From Candidatus Poseidoniaceae archaeon (GTDB lineage: Archaea; Thermoplasmatota; Poseidoniia; Poseidoniales; Poseidoniaceae): DNA of 15,596 bases. The stretch spans positions 4,763 through 20,358 of the forward strand of contig DUJJ01000081.1 of NCBI GenBank assembly GCA_013329865.1. The letters are read 5' to 3'. This document shows positions 1-7,519 of the stretch, one piece after another. The notes under the pieces are model-generated. The model ran no database searches. It was not told where the DNA came from and saw nothing but the letters and a program-made list of their open reading frames with translations. The stretch's first letter is position 1. Every line of letters starts with the position of its first letter. A program made the translations under genes and the position numbers.

Positions 1-1775
1 TCACGAGCTTTGCGCCTGTTAAGTGCAATCAAACTTGCCATGAATGCTTCATCATCCGGAATGATTATTTTATTGTCAATCAATTCGAATCGGTGGACGA
101 AGTTATGGTCGTTCAACTTTTGATAAATTTCTGCTTCAAAATTTTCACTGCGCAAGTCAACTGGAATGATTCCTCTACCAGCCAACCCAAGATGTTCCAA
201 TTCCGTGGTTAATTTTGCCATATCTAGATGGTTGGTCCATAACCAGCCAGGTCCTTCGACATGGCAGAATGGATTTAGGTCTTCAAGAGTGTAGGGTACT
301 AAGCCGATTGGCGTATTGACCATAATTTCAAGACTAGGTACGCATTTGGTTAACTTCGCAACAACCCGGTCGCATTTATCTCTCCACGGCCCTGACTGAC
401 CGTAGAATATCAGGACAGAGTCATCACTTGAATTCGGCGAACTTGAGGGGTGCCAACGATGCTTGAGCAGGTTTTTCGCAGCAATAATGTGAGGTCGTCT
501 AATAGTGTCGTTACCGGCCCACTGCTCGCCTCCTTTACGTGGGGTTTGTTGAGCATCAATAATCCAATTCCAAGCACTTTCCCAACGGCCGAGATTACTC
601 ACATCTTGTGATGAAGTAGTTTCGTCGAGTGGAATTCCAGCGCGCTGTTGTTGAACTAAGTGAGCTGTTGCTGGGTTAGTTGTTAGCCACAAAAAAGCAT
701 CTCGCAAGGCTGGGTGTTGATGGCTTCGTTGTTCTACTAAACGCCAAATGCTTCCGTCTCTAACTGCCTGCCTGCAGCGGGACAATTCAGCCAAAGTGAT
801 CTCAAGGTTGTATCTTGAAAGTAGCACAATTTTTTCGCCCTTTGGTAGATTTCTCACCAGTTCCGGCGTGTGCAAACTGATACACGGTGTGATTATTGGC
901 CATTCGGTTAAGTTGTCTAATTTTTCAGTGCCCCATGGTGTTAAGATTCTGCCGTCACGGGCAAATAATGCATAGGCGGCTGAATCAAAAAGGTCAGCAC
1001 CCAATGCAATTGACATAGGAAACAGCATTGGGTGGCCGCAACCAAACATGTGAACTGGCCGATTCCGCGGCAAAAACGGAATTGTAGCCAGCATAATTTT
1101 TGCATAATCTCGATATCGTTGTTGTTCCATTACGGGAACAATCCCACCGATTGGGTGGATAGCGAAATCATACTTCGCCATTTCAGTTGCTGATTGTTGT
1201 CTTAATTCTGGATATATTCCTCCTTGAATTGGTCCATTCAGCATCGTCGATTTTGCGCTGTCTAAAGATTTTTGAGCCCGTCCAATAGTTTCAGCAACCG
1301 CATTCTCAACCTCGGTATAGGTCATGTCTGGGCGAGAGAAAACATCCAACATCGTCGCTATATCAACTCCAATACTTCGTTGAAAATCAACGATTTCACT
1401 GACTCCAACATCAATGTCGCCATAAACATATGATTGGAAAGTTCCCGAATCAGTCATCACAATGCCAGGATAATCCAGCAATGAGTGAACCCCTTCGTTT
1501 GTTGCTTTGTCTTTCAAGTCGGCATGTTTTCTAATGATATATGAATTAGTAATCAAGGCACCTATCCCATATCTATCCCACATTTCGCGAGGTTCGATAG
1601 TTCGAATGTTTGGGTTAATTACCGGAAGCAGGGCTGGTGTTGTCAAAATACCGTGCTTGGTGTGCAACTTTCCAACTCGCGCCCGACCGTCTCTGACCGT
1701 CACCTCAAACAGACCCTCGTCACCATCACGACATGGTTGCGGGTCAGGTCTACGCTGGTCAGACCACGCTGGCAT
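1..1775 (-). CDS. tgtA: Archaeal tRNA-guanine transglycosylase (archaeosine biosynthesis), 3' end cut by window
   Basis: Exchanges guanine-15 in the tRNA D-loop for preQ0, the first step of archaeosine formation on tRNA. The reading frame is open from an ATG at 1775 to the left edge (591 residues visible, stop outside). Seen: the catalytic-pocket motif TDSGTFQ with Asp109, and GADLFDSAAYALFARDGR with Asp264, which match the two catalytic aspartates of the archaeal family (Asp95 and Asp249 in the Pyrococcus enzyme). These residues argue against the paralogue ArcS. After about residue 370 comes the archaeal C-terminal extension (for example TPIGLVPYTLEDL near 488-500); a PUA domain, if present, lies outside the window. 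Oddity: the family's zinc site (CxCxxC plus His) is absent. Ile294, Thr296, Ile299 and Tyr322 occupy those positions, with one cysteine at 298. It follows the NifU-like gene on the same strand after 53 bases, so the two may be co-transcribed. Confidence 0.93.
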   Translation of the reverse strand, partial: MPAWSDQRRPDPQPCRDGDEGLFEVTVRDGRARVGKLHTKHGILTTPALLPVINPNIRTIEPREMWDRYGIGALITNSYIIRKHADLKDKATNEGVHSLLDYPGIVMTDSGTFQSYVYGDIDVGVSEIVDFQRSIGVDIATMLDVFSRPDMTYTEVENAVAETIGRAQKSLDSAKSTMLNGPIQGGIYPELRQQSATEMAKYDFAIHPIGGIVPVMEQQRYRDYAKIMLATIPFLPRNRPVHMFGCGHPMLFPMSIALGADLFDSAAYALFARDGRILTPWGTEKLDNLTEWPIITPCISLHTPELVRNLPKGEKIVLLSRYNLEITLAELSRCRQAVRDGSIWRLVEQRSHQHPALRDAFLWLTTNPATAHLVQQQRAGIPLDETTSSQDVSNLGRWESAWNWIIDAQQTPRKGGEQWAGNDTIRRPHIIAAKNLLKHRWHPSSSPNSSDDSVLIFYGQSGPWRDKCDRVVAKLTKCVPSLEIMVNTPIGLVPYTLEDLNPFCHVEGPGWLWTNHLDMAKLTTELEHLGLAGRGIIPVDLRSENFEAEIYQKLNDHNFVHRFELIDNKIIIPDDEAFMASLIALNRRKAR

Positions 1776-1828
1776 AGCCTAGGCTGATGACTTAGTGATT
1801 TGAATTAATCCATCAAATTTAGGAACCA

Positions 1829-2290
1829 TCAAACAAACTCAACATTGCCGTGAGCGAGAATGAACTCCCTGCCCAACTCATCGAAAGTATCCAGTAATTT
1901 GCTAGAAAATCGGATATTTTCTAGTTCTGAGTCTGACTCCAAGTCCGCCTTAATCCCATCAAGTGTGCCAGGCGCAGCGCCGCATGATAAACATGCACCG
2001 GTTAGGTCTAGGACCATATCTAGCGTGGCGCCGTCAGCGACAGAGGATGTGGTATGTGATTCAACTTTGATACCGCCACCGTGACCATCAAGAGCGGCTC
2101 TAACACTACCAAGGCGGGCTAGTAATGCGGGCACTAGGTCATCAGAATCCAATAATTCAAATATCGACATTGAGAGTAATTCAGCCTCACGTACCGGGTC
2201 GACTGTTTCTTGGATGCGTTTGTTTGCTTCAGCATCGAGAGATTTTTTCGCCTCCGCCGCATATTTAGCAACAAGGTCGTCCTCAGTCAT
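1829..2290 (-). CDS. nfu: NifU/Nfu-like iron-sulfur cluster carrier
   Basis: A 153-residue protein with a C-terminal NifU-like domain, which holds a labile [4Fe-4S] cluster and passes it to apo-enzymes in the cytoplasm. Seen: GHGGGIKV near 69-76 and the cluster-binding CLSC at 100-103 followed by GAAPGTL, the characteristic order of this domain. The first 60 residues are charged, probably helical, and not recognised as a known domain. The ATG at 2288-2290 gives a full-length product. It is transcribed divergently from the suf operon, with 127 bases between the start codons; that arrangement fits a role as the delivery step after SUF assembly. A possible TATA element on the minus strand near 2307-2318 would give a nearly leaderless message. 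Family assignment is firm; which proteins it serves is unknown. Confidence 0.88.
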   Translation of the reverse strand: MTEDDLVAKYAAEAKKSLDAEANKRIQETVDPVREAELLSMSIFELLDSDDLVPALLARLGSVRAALDGHGGGIKVESHTTSSVADGATLDMVLDLTGACLSCGAAPGTLDGIKADLESDSELENIRFSSKLLDTFDELGREFILAHGNVEFV

Positions 2291-2329
2291 GGCTGTTGTA
2301 AGGTGTAATACTTTTTCATTGTTTGTAGG

Positions 2330-2345
2330 TTTAGGCCAACCTAAA
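2330..2345. promoter_or_regulatory. Candidate iron-responsive (DtxR/Idr-type) operator in the divergent nfu-suf control region
   Basis: A perfect inverted repeat, TTTAGG-CCAA-CCTAAA, lies between the divergent nfu and sufC starts. Its core TTAGGCCAACCTAA matches 13 of 14 positions of the right-hand part of the DtxR/IdeR consensus TTAGGTTAGGCTAACCTAA, as I recall it. The bases just left of it (TAGGT) look like the remaining half-site displaced by one base. DtxR-family regulators in haloarchaea (Idr) bind similar palindromes. Binding here is inferred from sequence similarity and position only. Confidence 0.45.
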
Positions 2346-2365
2346 ACCGTAATACTGCGGCCCAG

Positions 2366-2376
2366 TACTTTACATT
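2366..2376 (+). promoter_or_regulatory. sufC: Possible TATA element of the suf operon
   Basis: The A/T-rich stretch TACTTTACATT lies about 45 bases before the TTG start of sufC. A start site some 25 bases downstream would leave a leader of roughly 20 bases containing the GGTGAG ribosome site at 2409-2414. It is the best TATA-like stretch between the iron-box-like palindrome and the gene, but it is a weak match. Confidence 0.25.
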
Positions 2377-2417
2377 CATTGATAAAGGTGAATCTTGTGG
2401 ATTAACCCGGTGAGAAG

Positions 2418-3155
2418 TTGTCAGAACCTGTCTTAGAGATTCGTAAACTCCATGTGTCAGTGGAGGGTAAAGAAATCATCAAAGGCTTAGACCTTGTCAT
2501 AAACTCCGGAGAAATTCACGCAATTATGGGAAGAAATGGAGCCGGAAAATCAACTCTTGCCCATGTTTTAATGGGCCACCCTGCGTTTGAGGTAACAAGC
2601 GGGGAAATTTACTTCCTTGGCAAACCACTAGACGACTATGATGTGTTTGAAAGAGCGAGAGCTGGTATGTTCTTGTCATTTCAATATCCACCATCAATTC
2701 CGGGCGTCCAAGTTGGAAATTTCCTGAAAAAGTCAGTGAATAATGTCAGAGAAGAAAACGTCAAAGCACGCGCCTTTCGCAAAGAACTCAACGCCGCAAT
2801 GGAAAAACTAGAGATGGACAAAAGTTTCCTCTCACGCTATGTTAATGACGGGTTCAGCGGTGGCGAAAAGAAACGCTTGGAAATGCTCCAGATGATGCTA
2901 CTCAAACCAAGCCTTGCGCTACTCGATGAAACCGATTCTGGTTTGGATATCGACGCCCTGAGACTGGTCGCAAAAGGTATCAACGAGACCGCCGAAAGTA
3001 CCGGAGTCATGGTGATTACCCACTATCAGCGTCTGTTAGACCTTGTCAAACCAACTTACGTTCACGCCATGATTGATGGCAAATTTGTGAAAACAGGTGG
3101 CCCTGAGTTGGCCTTGAAGTTGGAAGACAAGGGCTACGATTGGCTGGAGGCATGA
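2418..3155 (+). CDS. sufC: SUF system ATPase SufC
   Basis: ABC-type ATPase (245 residues) that powers the SufBCD scaffold during Fe-S cluster assembly in the cytoplasm. Seen: Walker [10 protein letters not shown] near residues 38-46, the SufC-specific Q-loop segment [11 protein letters not shown], the signature FSGGEKKR, Walker B with [10 protein letters not shown], and the H-loop VITHYQ. There are no membrane segments, as expected for SufC. The start is a TTG: an in-frame stop lies at 2403-2405, and the first ATG falls inside the Walker A region, so no ATG could give an intact domain. GGTGAG at 2409-2414 supplies a ribosome site just upstream. It is the first gene of a six-gene run (sufC, B, D, S, E and a SufT-like gene) with gaps of a few bases or ATGA overlaps. 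Confidence 0.96.
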   Translation: MSEPVLEIRKLHVSVEGKEIIKGLDLVINSGEIHAIMGRNGAGKSTLAHVLMGHPAFEVTSGEIYFLGKPLDDYDVFERARAGMFLSFQYPPSIPGVQVGNFLKKSVNNVREENVKARAFRKELNAAMEKLEMDKSFLSRYVNDGFSGGEKKRLEMLQMMLLKPSLALLDETDSGLDIDALRLVAKGINETAESTGVMVITHYQRLLDLVKPTYVHAMIDGKFVKTGGPELALKLEDKGYDWLEA

Positions 3156-3157
3156 AT

Positions 3158-4564
3158 ATGAGTGATGAAGCAATTAATGCAGTAGGCGAGTACAAATACG
3201 GTTTCCACGATCCGGAAAATGCAACTATCAGATTTGACAATGGCTTGTCAGAACAGGTGGTAAGAGACATTTCAGAATTGAAGGGTGAACCAGAATGGAT
3301 GACCGAAATGAGAGTAAAAGCATATCATCACTTTATCGAGCGACCTATGCCTGACTGGGGTAACTGCAACATGTTAGAATCAATTAAGTTCGACGATGTA
3401 ACTTACTTCCTACGATCGTCTGACAAAACTGAAAACGACTGGGATGATGTTCCAGACGATATCAAAAACACCTTTGACAGATTAGGAATTCCTGAAGCCG
3501 AGCAAAAATGGTTAGGTGGCGTTACCGCACAGTATGAATCAGAAGCAGTATACCATTCAATCAGAGAAGACCTAGAGGAACAAGGAGTAATTTTCCTCGA
3601 CATGGATACCGGTTTGAAAGAACACCCTGAGTTGGTAAAGAAATTCTTTGGCACCGTAATCCCATACGGAGACAACAAATTCTCGGCTTTGAACACTGCT
3701 GTCTGGAGTGGTGGCTCGTTCATCTATGTGCCCAAAGGAGTCCATGTAGCAATGCCCGTTCAGGCATATTTCCGTATCAACGCCAAGAATATGGGTCAAT
3801 TTGAAAGAACGCTAATCATTGCTGATGAAGGCAGCAGCATCAATTATGTCGAAGGTTGCACTGCACCAACATACTCAACTGATTCACTTCATTCAGCAGT
3901 TGTGGAACTTATCGCCATGGAAGGCGCTAAGATTCGCTACTCGACTGTCCAGAACTGGTCCGCTAATGTTTACAACCTGGTTACCAAGCGAGGCATTGCA
4001 CACAAGAATGCCGTAGTTGAATGGGTAGACGGCAACATTGGCTCTAAACTGACTATGAAGTATCCATCAGTTGTTCTCAAAGGAGAAGGCTCTCACGCTG
4101 AAATTATTTCTGTTGCCTATGCTGGTGAAGGACAACATCAAGATGCTGGTGCCAAAGTCCACCATCTTGCTCCCAACACCACATCCAACATCCTGTCAAA
4201 ATCAATCTCAAAGAATGGCGGCCGGTCATCGTATCGTGGTCTGTTGAAAGTAAATCCAAAAGCACACGGATGCCGCTCCAAAGTCGTCTGTGATGCATTA
4301 ATGCTTGATGCAGACTCTAGATCTGACACATATCCAACAATGGAAGTAAGTAACTCAACTGCAGACCTAGAGCATGAAGCCAGTGTCTCGAAAATATCTG
4401 GTGACCAACTATTCTATCTCATGAGTCGAGGTTTTAGCGAAGAAGAGGCTATGGGACTAATTGTTAACGGGTTCTTCGAACCGTTTACCAGAGAGTTACC
4501 TATGGAATATGCAGTCGAGCTAAACAAACTCCTCGAACTTGAGATGGAAGGTGCTATTGGATGA
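3158..4564 (+). CDS. sufB: SUF Fe-S scaffold protein SufB
   Basis: Core scaffold subunit (468 residues) on which the nascent Fe-S cluster is built with SufC and SufD. Seen: the N-terminal YKYGF motif, the central beta-helix region (for example [20 protein letters not shown]), and the C-terminal [21 protein letters not shown], which is diagnostic of SufB. Cys378 (VVCDAL) lies at the position of the cysteine implicated in cluster formation in E. coli SufB (Cys405). I chose the ATG at 3158 because GGAGG at 3146-3150 is seven bases away. The ATG at 3152 would instead make an ATGA overlap with the sufC stop and cannot be excluded. A TTG at 3140, further upstream in the same frame, is unlikely. The stop overlaps the sufD start as ATGA. 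Confidence 0.96.
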   Translation: MSDEAINAVGEYKYGFHDPENATIRFDNGLSEQVVRDISELKGEPEWMTEMRVKAYHHFIERPMPDWGNCNMLESIKFDDVTYFLRSSDKTENDWDDVPDDIKNTFDRLGIPEAEQKWLGGVTAQYESEAVYHSIREDLEEQGVIFLDMDTGLKEHPELVKKFFGTVIPYGDNKFSALNTAVWSGGSFIYVPKGVHVAMPVQAYFRINAKNMGQFERTLIIADEGSSINYVEGCTAPTYSTDSLHSAVVELIAMEGAKIRYSTVQNWSANVYNLVTKRGIAHKNAVVEWVDGNIGSKLTMKYPSVVLKGEGSHAEIISVAYAGEGQHQDAGAKVHHLAPNTTSNILSKSISKNGGRSSYRGLLKVNPKAHGCRSKVVCDALMLDADSRSDTYPTMEVSNSTADLEHEASVSKISGDQLFYLMSRGFSEEEAMGLIVNGFFEPFTRELPMEYAVELNKLLELEMEGAIG

Positions 4565-5589
4565 GCTATCTAGACATCCCCGTTCCCAATAGGTCTGAAC
4601 ACCTCTGGCGCTACACTTCTTGGAAAAGAGTTCATCCAACCAAAGTGGATTCACTACCAAAAATCGAAACCAGTAAAGTGACTATTAACGGTGATGAAAT
4701 CCGGTCAACAACTACTGAAAAAATCCCAAACAACGATGAAATATCTCGTGCTTTCCTTGCAGAATCAAATCATCAGCAACACATAGTTGTCCTTGATGAT
4801 GATATGGACGCGCTACACATAGAAGTTTCTAACGAAGCCGAAACAAACTCATGTAACCTACATATTGAAGCGAAATCTTCCGGTAGTATCATGGTTCACA
4901 TTACGGGCGCAACCAAGTGGTTTGGGTTATCAATAACTGGCACGATTCAACCTAATGTAAACCTCTCATTTGGTATTGTCAATAAACTTGGTGAAGCAGC
5001 AACAATGTTGCGCGCTGAAGACTGGACTATTGCCCGAGACTCAACTCTTGAATACGGCGAATTATCAACTGGAGGCAGTAGAATCAAGAGTGACATTAGA
5101 ACCTACTTAAAGGGTACAAATGCCACACTTATCCAAAATATTGCAGTCAACTGTCAAACTACTCGAGTTGATGATCACCATATCGAAATCCACCACCAAA
5201 GCGGTCACAGCAACTCCTCACTGACCGTGAAGTCGGCGTGCTCGGAAAGAGGCCACGCGATCGGAACAGGTCTACTCTCAATCGATGAGGATTGTGATAA
5301 GACAGACGCTGGTCAAGTATTCAAGAATCTATTGCTATCACCGGAAGCAAAAGCAGAATCGATACCGGAATTAGAGGTATTATCAGATGATGTCAGCGCT
5401 GCTCACGGCGCAGCGAGTTCCTCTGTCGATGCTGAACAAATTCACTACATGATGGCTCGTGGATTTACCCCTAGTGATGCTCAAGCGGTTATAGTCGAGG
5501 GTTTTCTGATAAGTAGCTTCGCAAAAATGCACAACGAAACAACCCGACACTTTTTACTTGAAGCACTCTCTCAAGAAATTGACGAGTGA
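4561..5589 (+). CDS. sufD: SUF scaffold partner SufD
   Basis: SufB paralogue (342 residues) that forms the SufB-SufD heterodimer closed by SufC and is linked to iron acquisition for the cluster. Seen: a SufD-like opening ([17 protein letters not shown]), a divergent, repetitive beta-helix core, and the conserved end [21 protein letters not shown] followed by VEGFLISSF. The sequence is much more diverged than its SufB neighbour, which is normal for SufD. It begins at the ATG inside the ATGA overlap with sufB, so translational coupling is likely. Its TGA at 5587-5589 is followed almost at once by the ribosome site of sufS. Identification rests on the C-terminal motif and on its place between sufB and sufS. 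Confidence 0.92.
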   Translation: MSYLDIPVPNRSEHLWRYTSWKRVHPTKVDSLPKIETSKVTINGDEIRSTTTEKIPNNDEISRAFLAESNHQQHIVVLDDDMDALHIEVSNEAETNSCNLHIEAKSSGSIMVHITGATKWFGLSITGTIQPNVNLSFGIVNKLGEAATMLRAEDWTIARDSTLEYGELSTGGSRIKSDIRTYLKGTNATLIQNIAVNCQTTRVDDHHIEIHHQSGHSNSSLTVKSACSERGHAIGTGLLSIDEDCDKTDAGQVFKNLLLSPEAKAESIPELEVLSDDVSAAHGAASSSVDAEQIHYMMARGFTPSDAQAVIVEGFLISSFAKMHNETTRHFLLEALSQEIDE

Positions 5590-5599
5590 GGTGAAAGTT

Positions 5600-6787
5600 T
5601 TGCGAGAAGATTTCCCTATTTTGCAGCGCGAGATCAATGGCTATCCGTTGGTTTACTTTGACAATGCTGCAACTACTCAAAAACCAAATTCAGTTATTGA
5701 CGCAATGAATGATTATTACTCAAATTCAAATGCCAATGTGCACAGAGCTGTTCACACTTTAGCAGGCGAAGCAACAGAGGGATACGAATCTTGTCGGCGA
5801 GAGTTAAAGGCAAGGTTCAATGCCAATCGGGCGATCATAACCAGTGGCACAACTGAAGCGATAAATCTGGTAGCCCATGCTTGGGGCAGAGCAAACCTAT
5901 CGGATGGTGACGCCATCATTCTCACAGAGATGGAACATCATTCTGACATCGTACCATGGCAAATGCTGGCTCAGGAAATGAACATTGAACTTAGATATGT
6001 CCCAGTGCAGAAAGACCTGACGTTAGATATGGACTTATTTGAGGCGGCAATAGATGGCGCAAAACTAGTCTGCGTTGTTCACATATCAAACGTGTTGGGT
6101 GTCTGCAATCCAGTCGAACAAATCGTTCAGGTTGCTCAACAAAACGGTGCCAAGGTGCTGCTCGATGCGGCACAAAGTGCGCCACATCAAGACATTGACT
6201 TCAACAAGCTAGGAGCTGATTTTATGGCATTTTCAGCGCACAAGATGTGTGGACCAACCGGCATTGGTGCTCTGCTAGTTTCCGATGACGCATTTGCTGA
6301 GATGAAGCCATTTATGGGCGGCGGTGACATGATAGAAACCGTATCAATTCACGGATCAACCTATCAACAAAACGAGCAAAAGTTCGAGGCCGGAACCCCT
6401 AGAATTGCTGAAGCAATCGGTTGGACTGAGGCGATTAAATGGCTCAACGAAGTAGATATTAAATCAGAACACAAAAGGATTCTGCAATCTGCCCGATGGT
6501 TATCACAACAACTACGAGAAATGGGTATGACTGTCTATGGCCGTCATGATGACAAGGACGCTGCTGTGGTCTCATTTCTTCACCCGACGATGAACAGCGA
6601 AGACATGGCTCATCTACTAGACGCACGCGGTTTTGCCGTCAGAACCGGACATCACTGTGCGCAGCCTTTACTCGACAGGTTAGAGATTACCGGGACGGTT
6701 CGAGTTTCGCTTTACTTCTACAATACTCATGAAGAAGTCGTATCATTTGTTAATTATCTGTCCGAAATACTGGAGCGATTCGCATGA
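5600..6787 (+). CDS. sufS: Cysteine desulfurase SufS
   Basis: PLP-dependent enzyme (395 residues from this start) that removes sulfur from cysteine, leaving alanine and an enzyme persulfide passed to SufE. Seen: FDNAATTQKP near the N-terminus, the PLP-binding lysine in SAHKMCGPTG (Lys215), and the sulfur-accepting cysteine in RTGHHCAQP (Cys353), the class II (SufS/CsdA) arrangement. The start is uncertain. A TTG at 5600 sits five bases after AGGTGA (5589-5594), which is why I chose it. A GTG at 5591 gives three more residues and aligns well with the E. coli N-terminus. A TTG at 5558 would overlap sufD by 32 bases and is unlikely. The stop overlaps sufE as ATGA. Confidence 0.95.
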   Translation: MREDFPILQREINGYPLVYFDNAATTQKPNSVIDAMNDYYSNSNANVHRAVHTLAGEATEGYESCRRELKARFNANRAIITSGTTEAINLVAHAWGRANLSDGDAIILTEMEHHSDIVPWQMLAQEMNIELRYVPVQKDLTLDMDLFEAAIDGAKLVCVVHISNVLGVCNPVEQIVQVAQQNGAKVLLDAAQSAPHQDIDFNKLGADFMAFSAHKMCGPTGIGALLVSDDAFAEMKPFMGGGDMIETVSIHGSTYQQNEQKFEAGTPRIAEAIGWTEAIKWLNEVDIKSEHKRILQSARWLSQQLREMGMTVYGRHDDKDAAVVSFLHPTMNSEDMAHLLDARGFAVRTGHHCAQPLLDRLEITGTVRVSLYFYNTHEEVVSFVNYLSEILERFA

Positions 6788-7194
6788 CTTACTCCAAAGA
6801 ACTAAGTGAGTTAATTGATGAATTTCAGGATATTGAAGACAAAATGGAACGCTTGGAGATGGTTTTCGACTTGGCGGAGGAGGTAAATCTGTTGCCAATT
6901 GAGCAATGGAATGACAATACTCGTGTTCAAGGATGCCAGTCAGAGGCACATGTCCGAGTTGAAGTCGTGAACTCTAATGTGAATTTTTATTCCGGCGCTG
7001 ATTCCAAATTAGTTCAGGGGTTAATGGGTATACTAACTATGGCTATTCACGGTGTCGACGCTGACATGGTGTTGGAATTAACCCCTGAATTCGCCACTGA
7101 AATGGGAATCCTGAACTCGCTATCACCCAGTAGGTCAAACGGTTTTAGGAATATGTTTGATAAGGTAATGAAGGAAATTAAATTACAGGTCTAG
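6784..7194 (+). CDS. sufE: Sulfur acceptor/transfer protein SufE
   Basis: A 136-residue SufE-family protein that takes the persulfide from SufS and hands it to SufB. Seen: the acceptor-cysteine motif RVQGCQSEAHV with Cys51, the same residue number as in E. coli SufE, and the family's conserved end with SPSRSNGF. Length is typical. The ATG lies inside an ATGA overlap with the sufS stop, and GGAG at 6772-6775 lies eight bases upstream, so the SufS-SufE pair is likely made together. Dedicated SufE partners are mainly bacterial. Their presence in an archaeon, in operon order, points to acquisition of the whole cassette; that is an inference from general knowledge. Confidence 0.95.
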   Translation: MTYSKELSELIDEFQDIEDKMERLEMVFDLAEEVNLLPIEQWNDNTRVQGCQSEAHVRVEVVNSNVNFYSGADSKLVQGLMGILTMAIHGVDADMVLELTPEFATEMGILNSLSPSRSNGFRNMFDKVMKEIKLQV

Positions 7195-7201
7195 TGTTAC
7201 T

Positions 7202-7519
7202 ATGATTGACAAAGAATTAGTTTTTCAACAACTCGATGAAGTAGAGGACCCAGAATTGGAGATCTCAATCGTTGAATTAGGACTTGTTTATGATGTGCGT
7301 ATTGAGCCCAAAGGGGAGCTTTTACACGCTGAAATTGATATGACATTAACCAGTCCTGGGTGTCCAGCAGCGGCTGAAATCATGGCGGCGACTCATCGTG
7401 CTGCGCTCAACACAGACGGCATCGGATCAGTTCATGTCAATCTAGTCTGGTCACCCAGATGGGATCCGAAAATTCATGCCTCAGAAGACGCCAAGATGGA
7501 TATGGGCATTTGGGATTAA
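7202..7519 (+). CDS. sufT: MIP18/DUF59 family (SufT-like) Fe-S maturation protein
   Basis: A 105-residue MIP18-family protein. Members (SufT, PaaD, human CIAO2) help mature Fe-S proteins; the exact step here is not known. Seen: DPELEISIVELGLVYDV near 16-32, the motif TSPGCP with the conserved Cys54, and the tail SPRWDPKIHASEDAKMDMG, which matches the family's usual W-P ending. It starts seven bases after the sufE stop in the same direction and closes the suf operon, which supports the SufT label. Its stop overlaps the stop of the opposing DRG gene by four bases, so no separate terminator fits between them. Confidence 0.9.
   Translation: MIDKELVFQQLDEVEDPELEISIVELGLVYDVRIEPKGELLHAEIDMTLTSPGCPAAAEIMAATHRAALNTDGIGSVHVNLVWSPRWDPKIHASEDAKMDMGIWD

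Noticed and set aside
748..1782. Plus-strand open frames within 748-975 and 1507-1782
   Set aside because: They lie antisense to tgtA, whose motifs are conserved on the minus strand; their translations show no recognisable domain.
1798..1818. ATTTGA...TCAAAT inverted repeat between the NifU-like gene and tgtA, considered as a terminator
   Set aside because: The six-base A/T stem is too weak and there is no following T-run in either direction.
3140..3157. TTG start for sufB at 3140 with a longer N-terminus
   Set aside because: It would place the start before the GGAGG ribosome site, and two ATG codons with better context follow at 3152 and 3158.
3480..3495. Inverted repeat ATTAGGAATTCCTGAA, resembling the TTAGG half-site of the candidate iron box
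   Set aside because: It lies inside sufB coding sequence, its symmetry is only partial beyond AGGAATTCCT, and it is not near any start.
3403..4329. Several minus-strand and alternate-frame open frames opposite sufB
   Set aside because: SufB is fully conserved in its own frame across the whole stretch; these are shadows without ribosome sites or known motifs.
5558..5599. TTG start for sufS at 5558
   Set aside because: It overlaps sufD by 32 bases, has no ribosome site, and adds residues before the conserved SufS opening.
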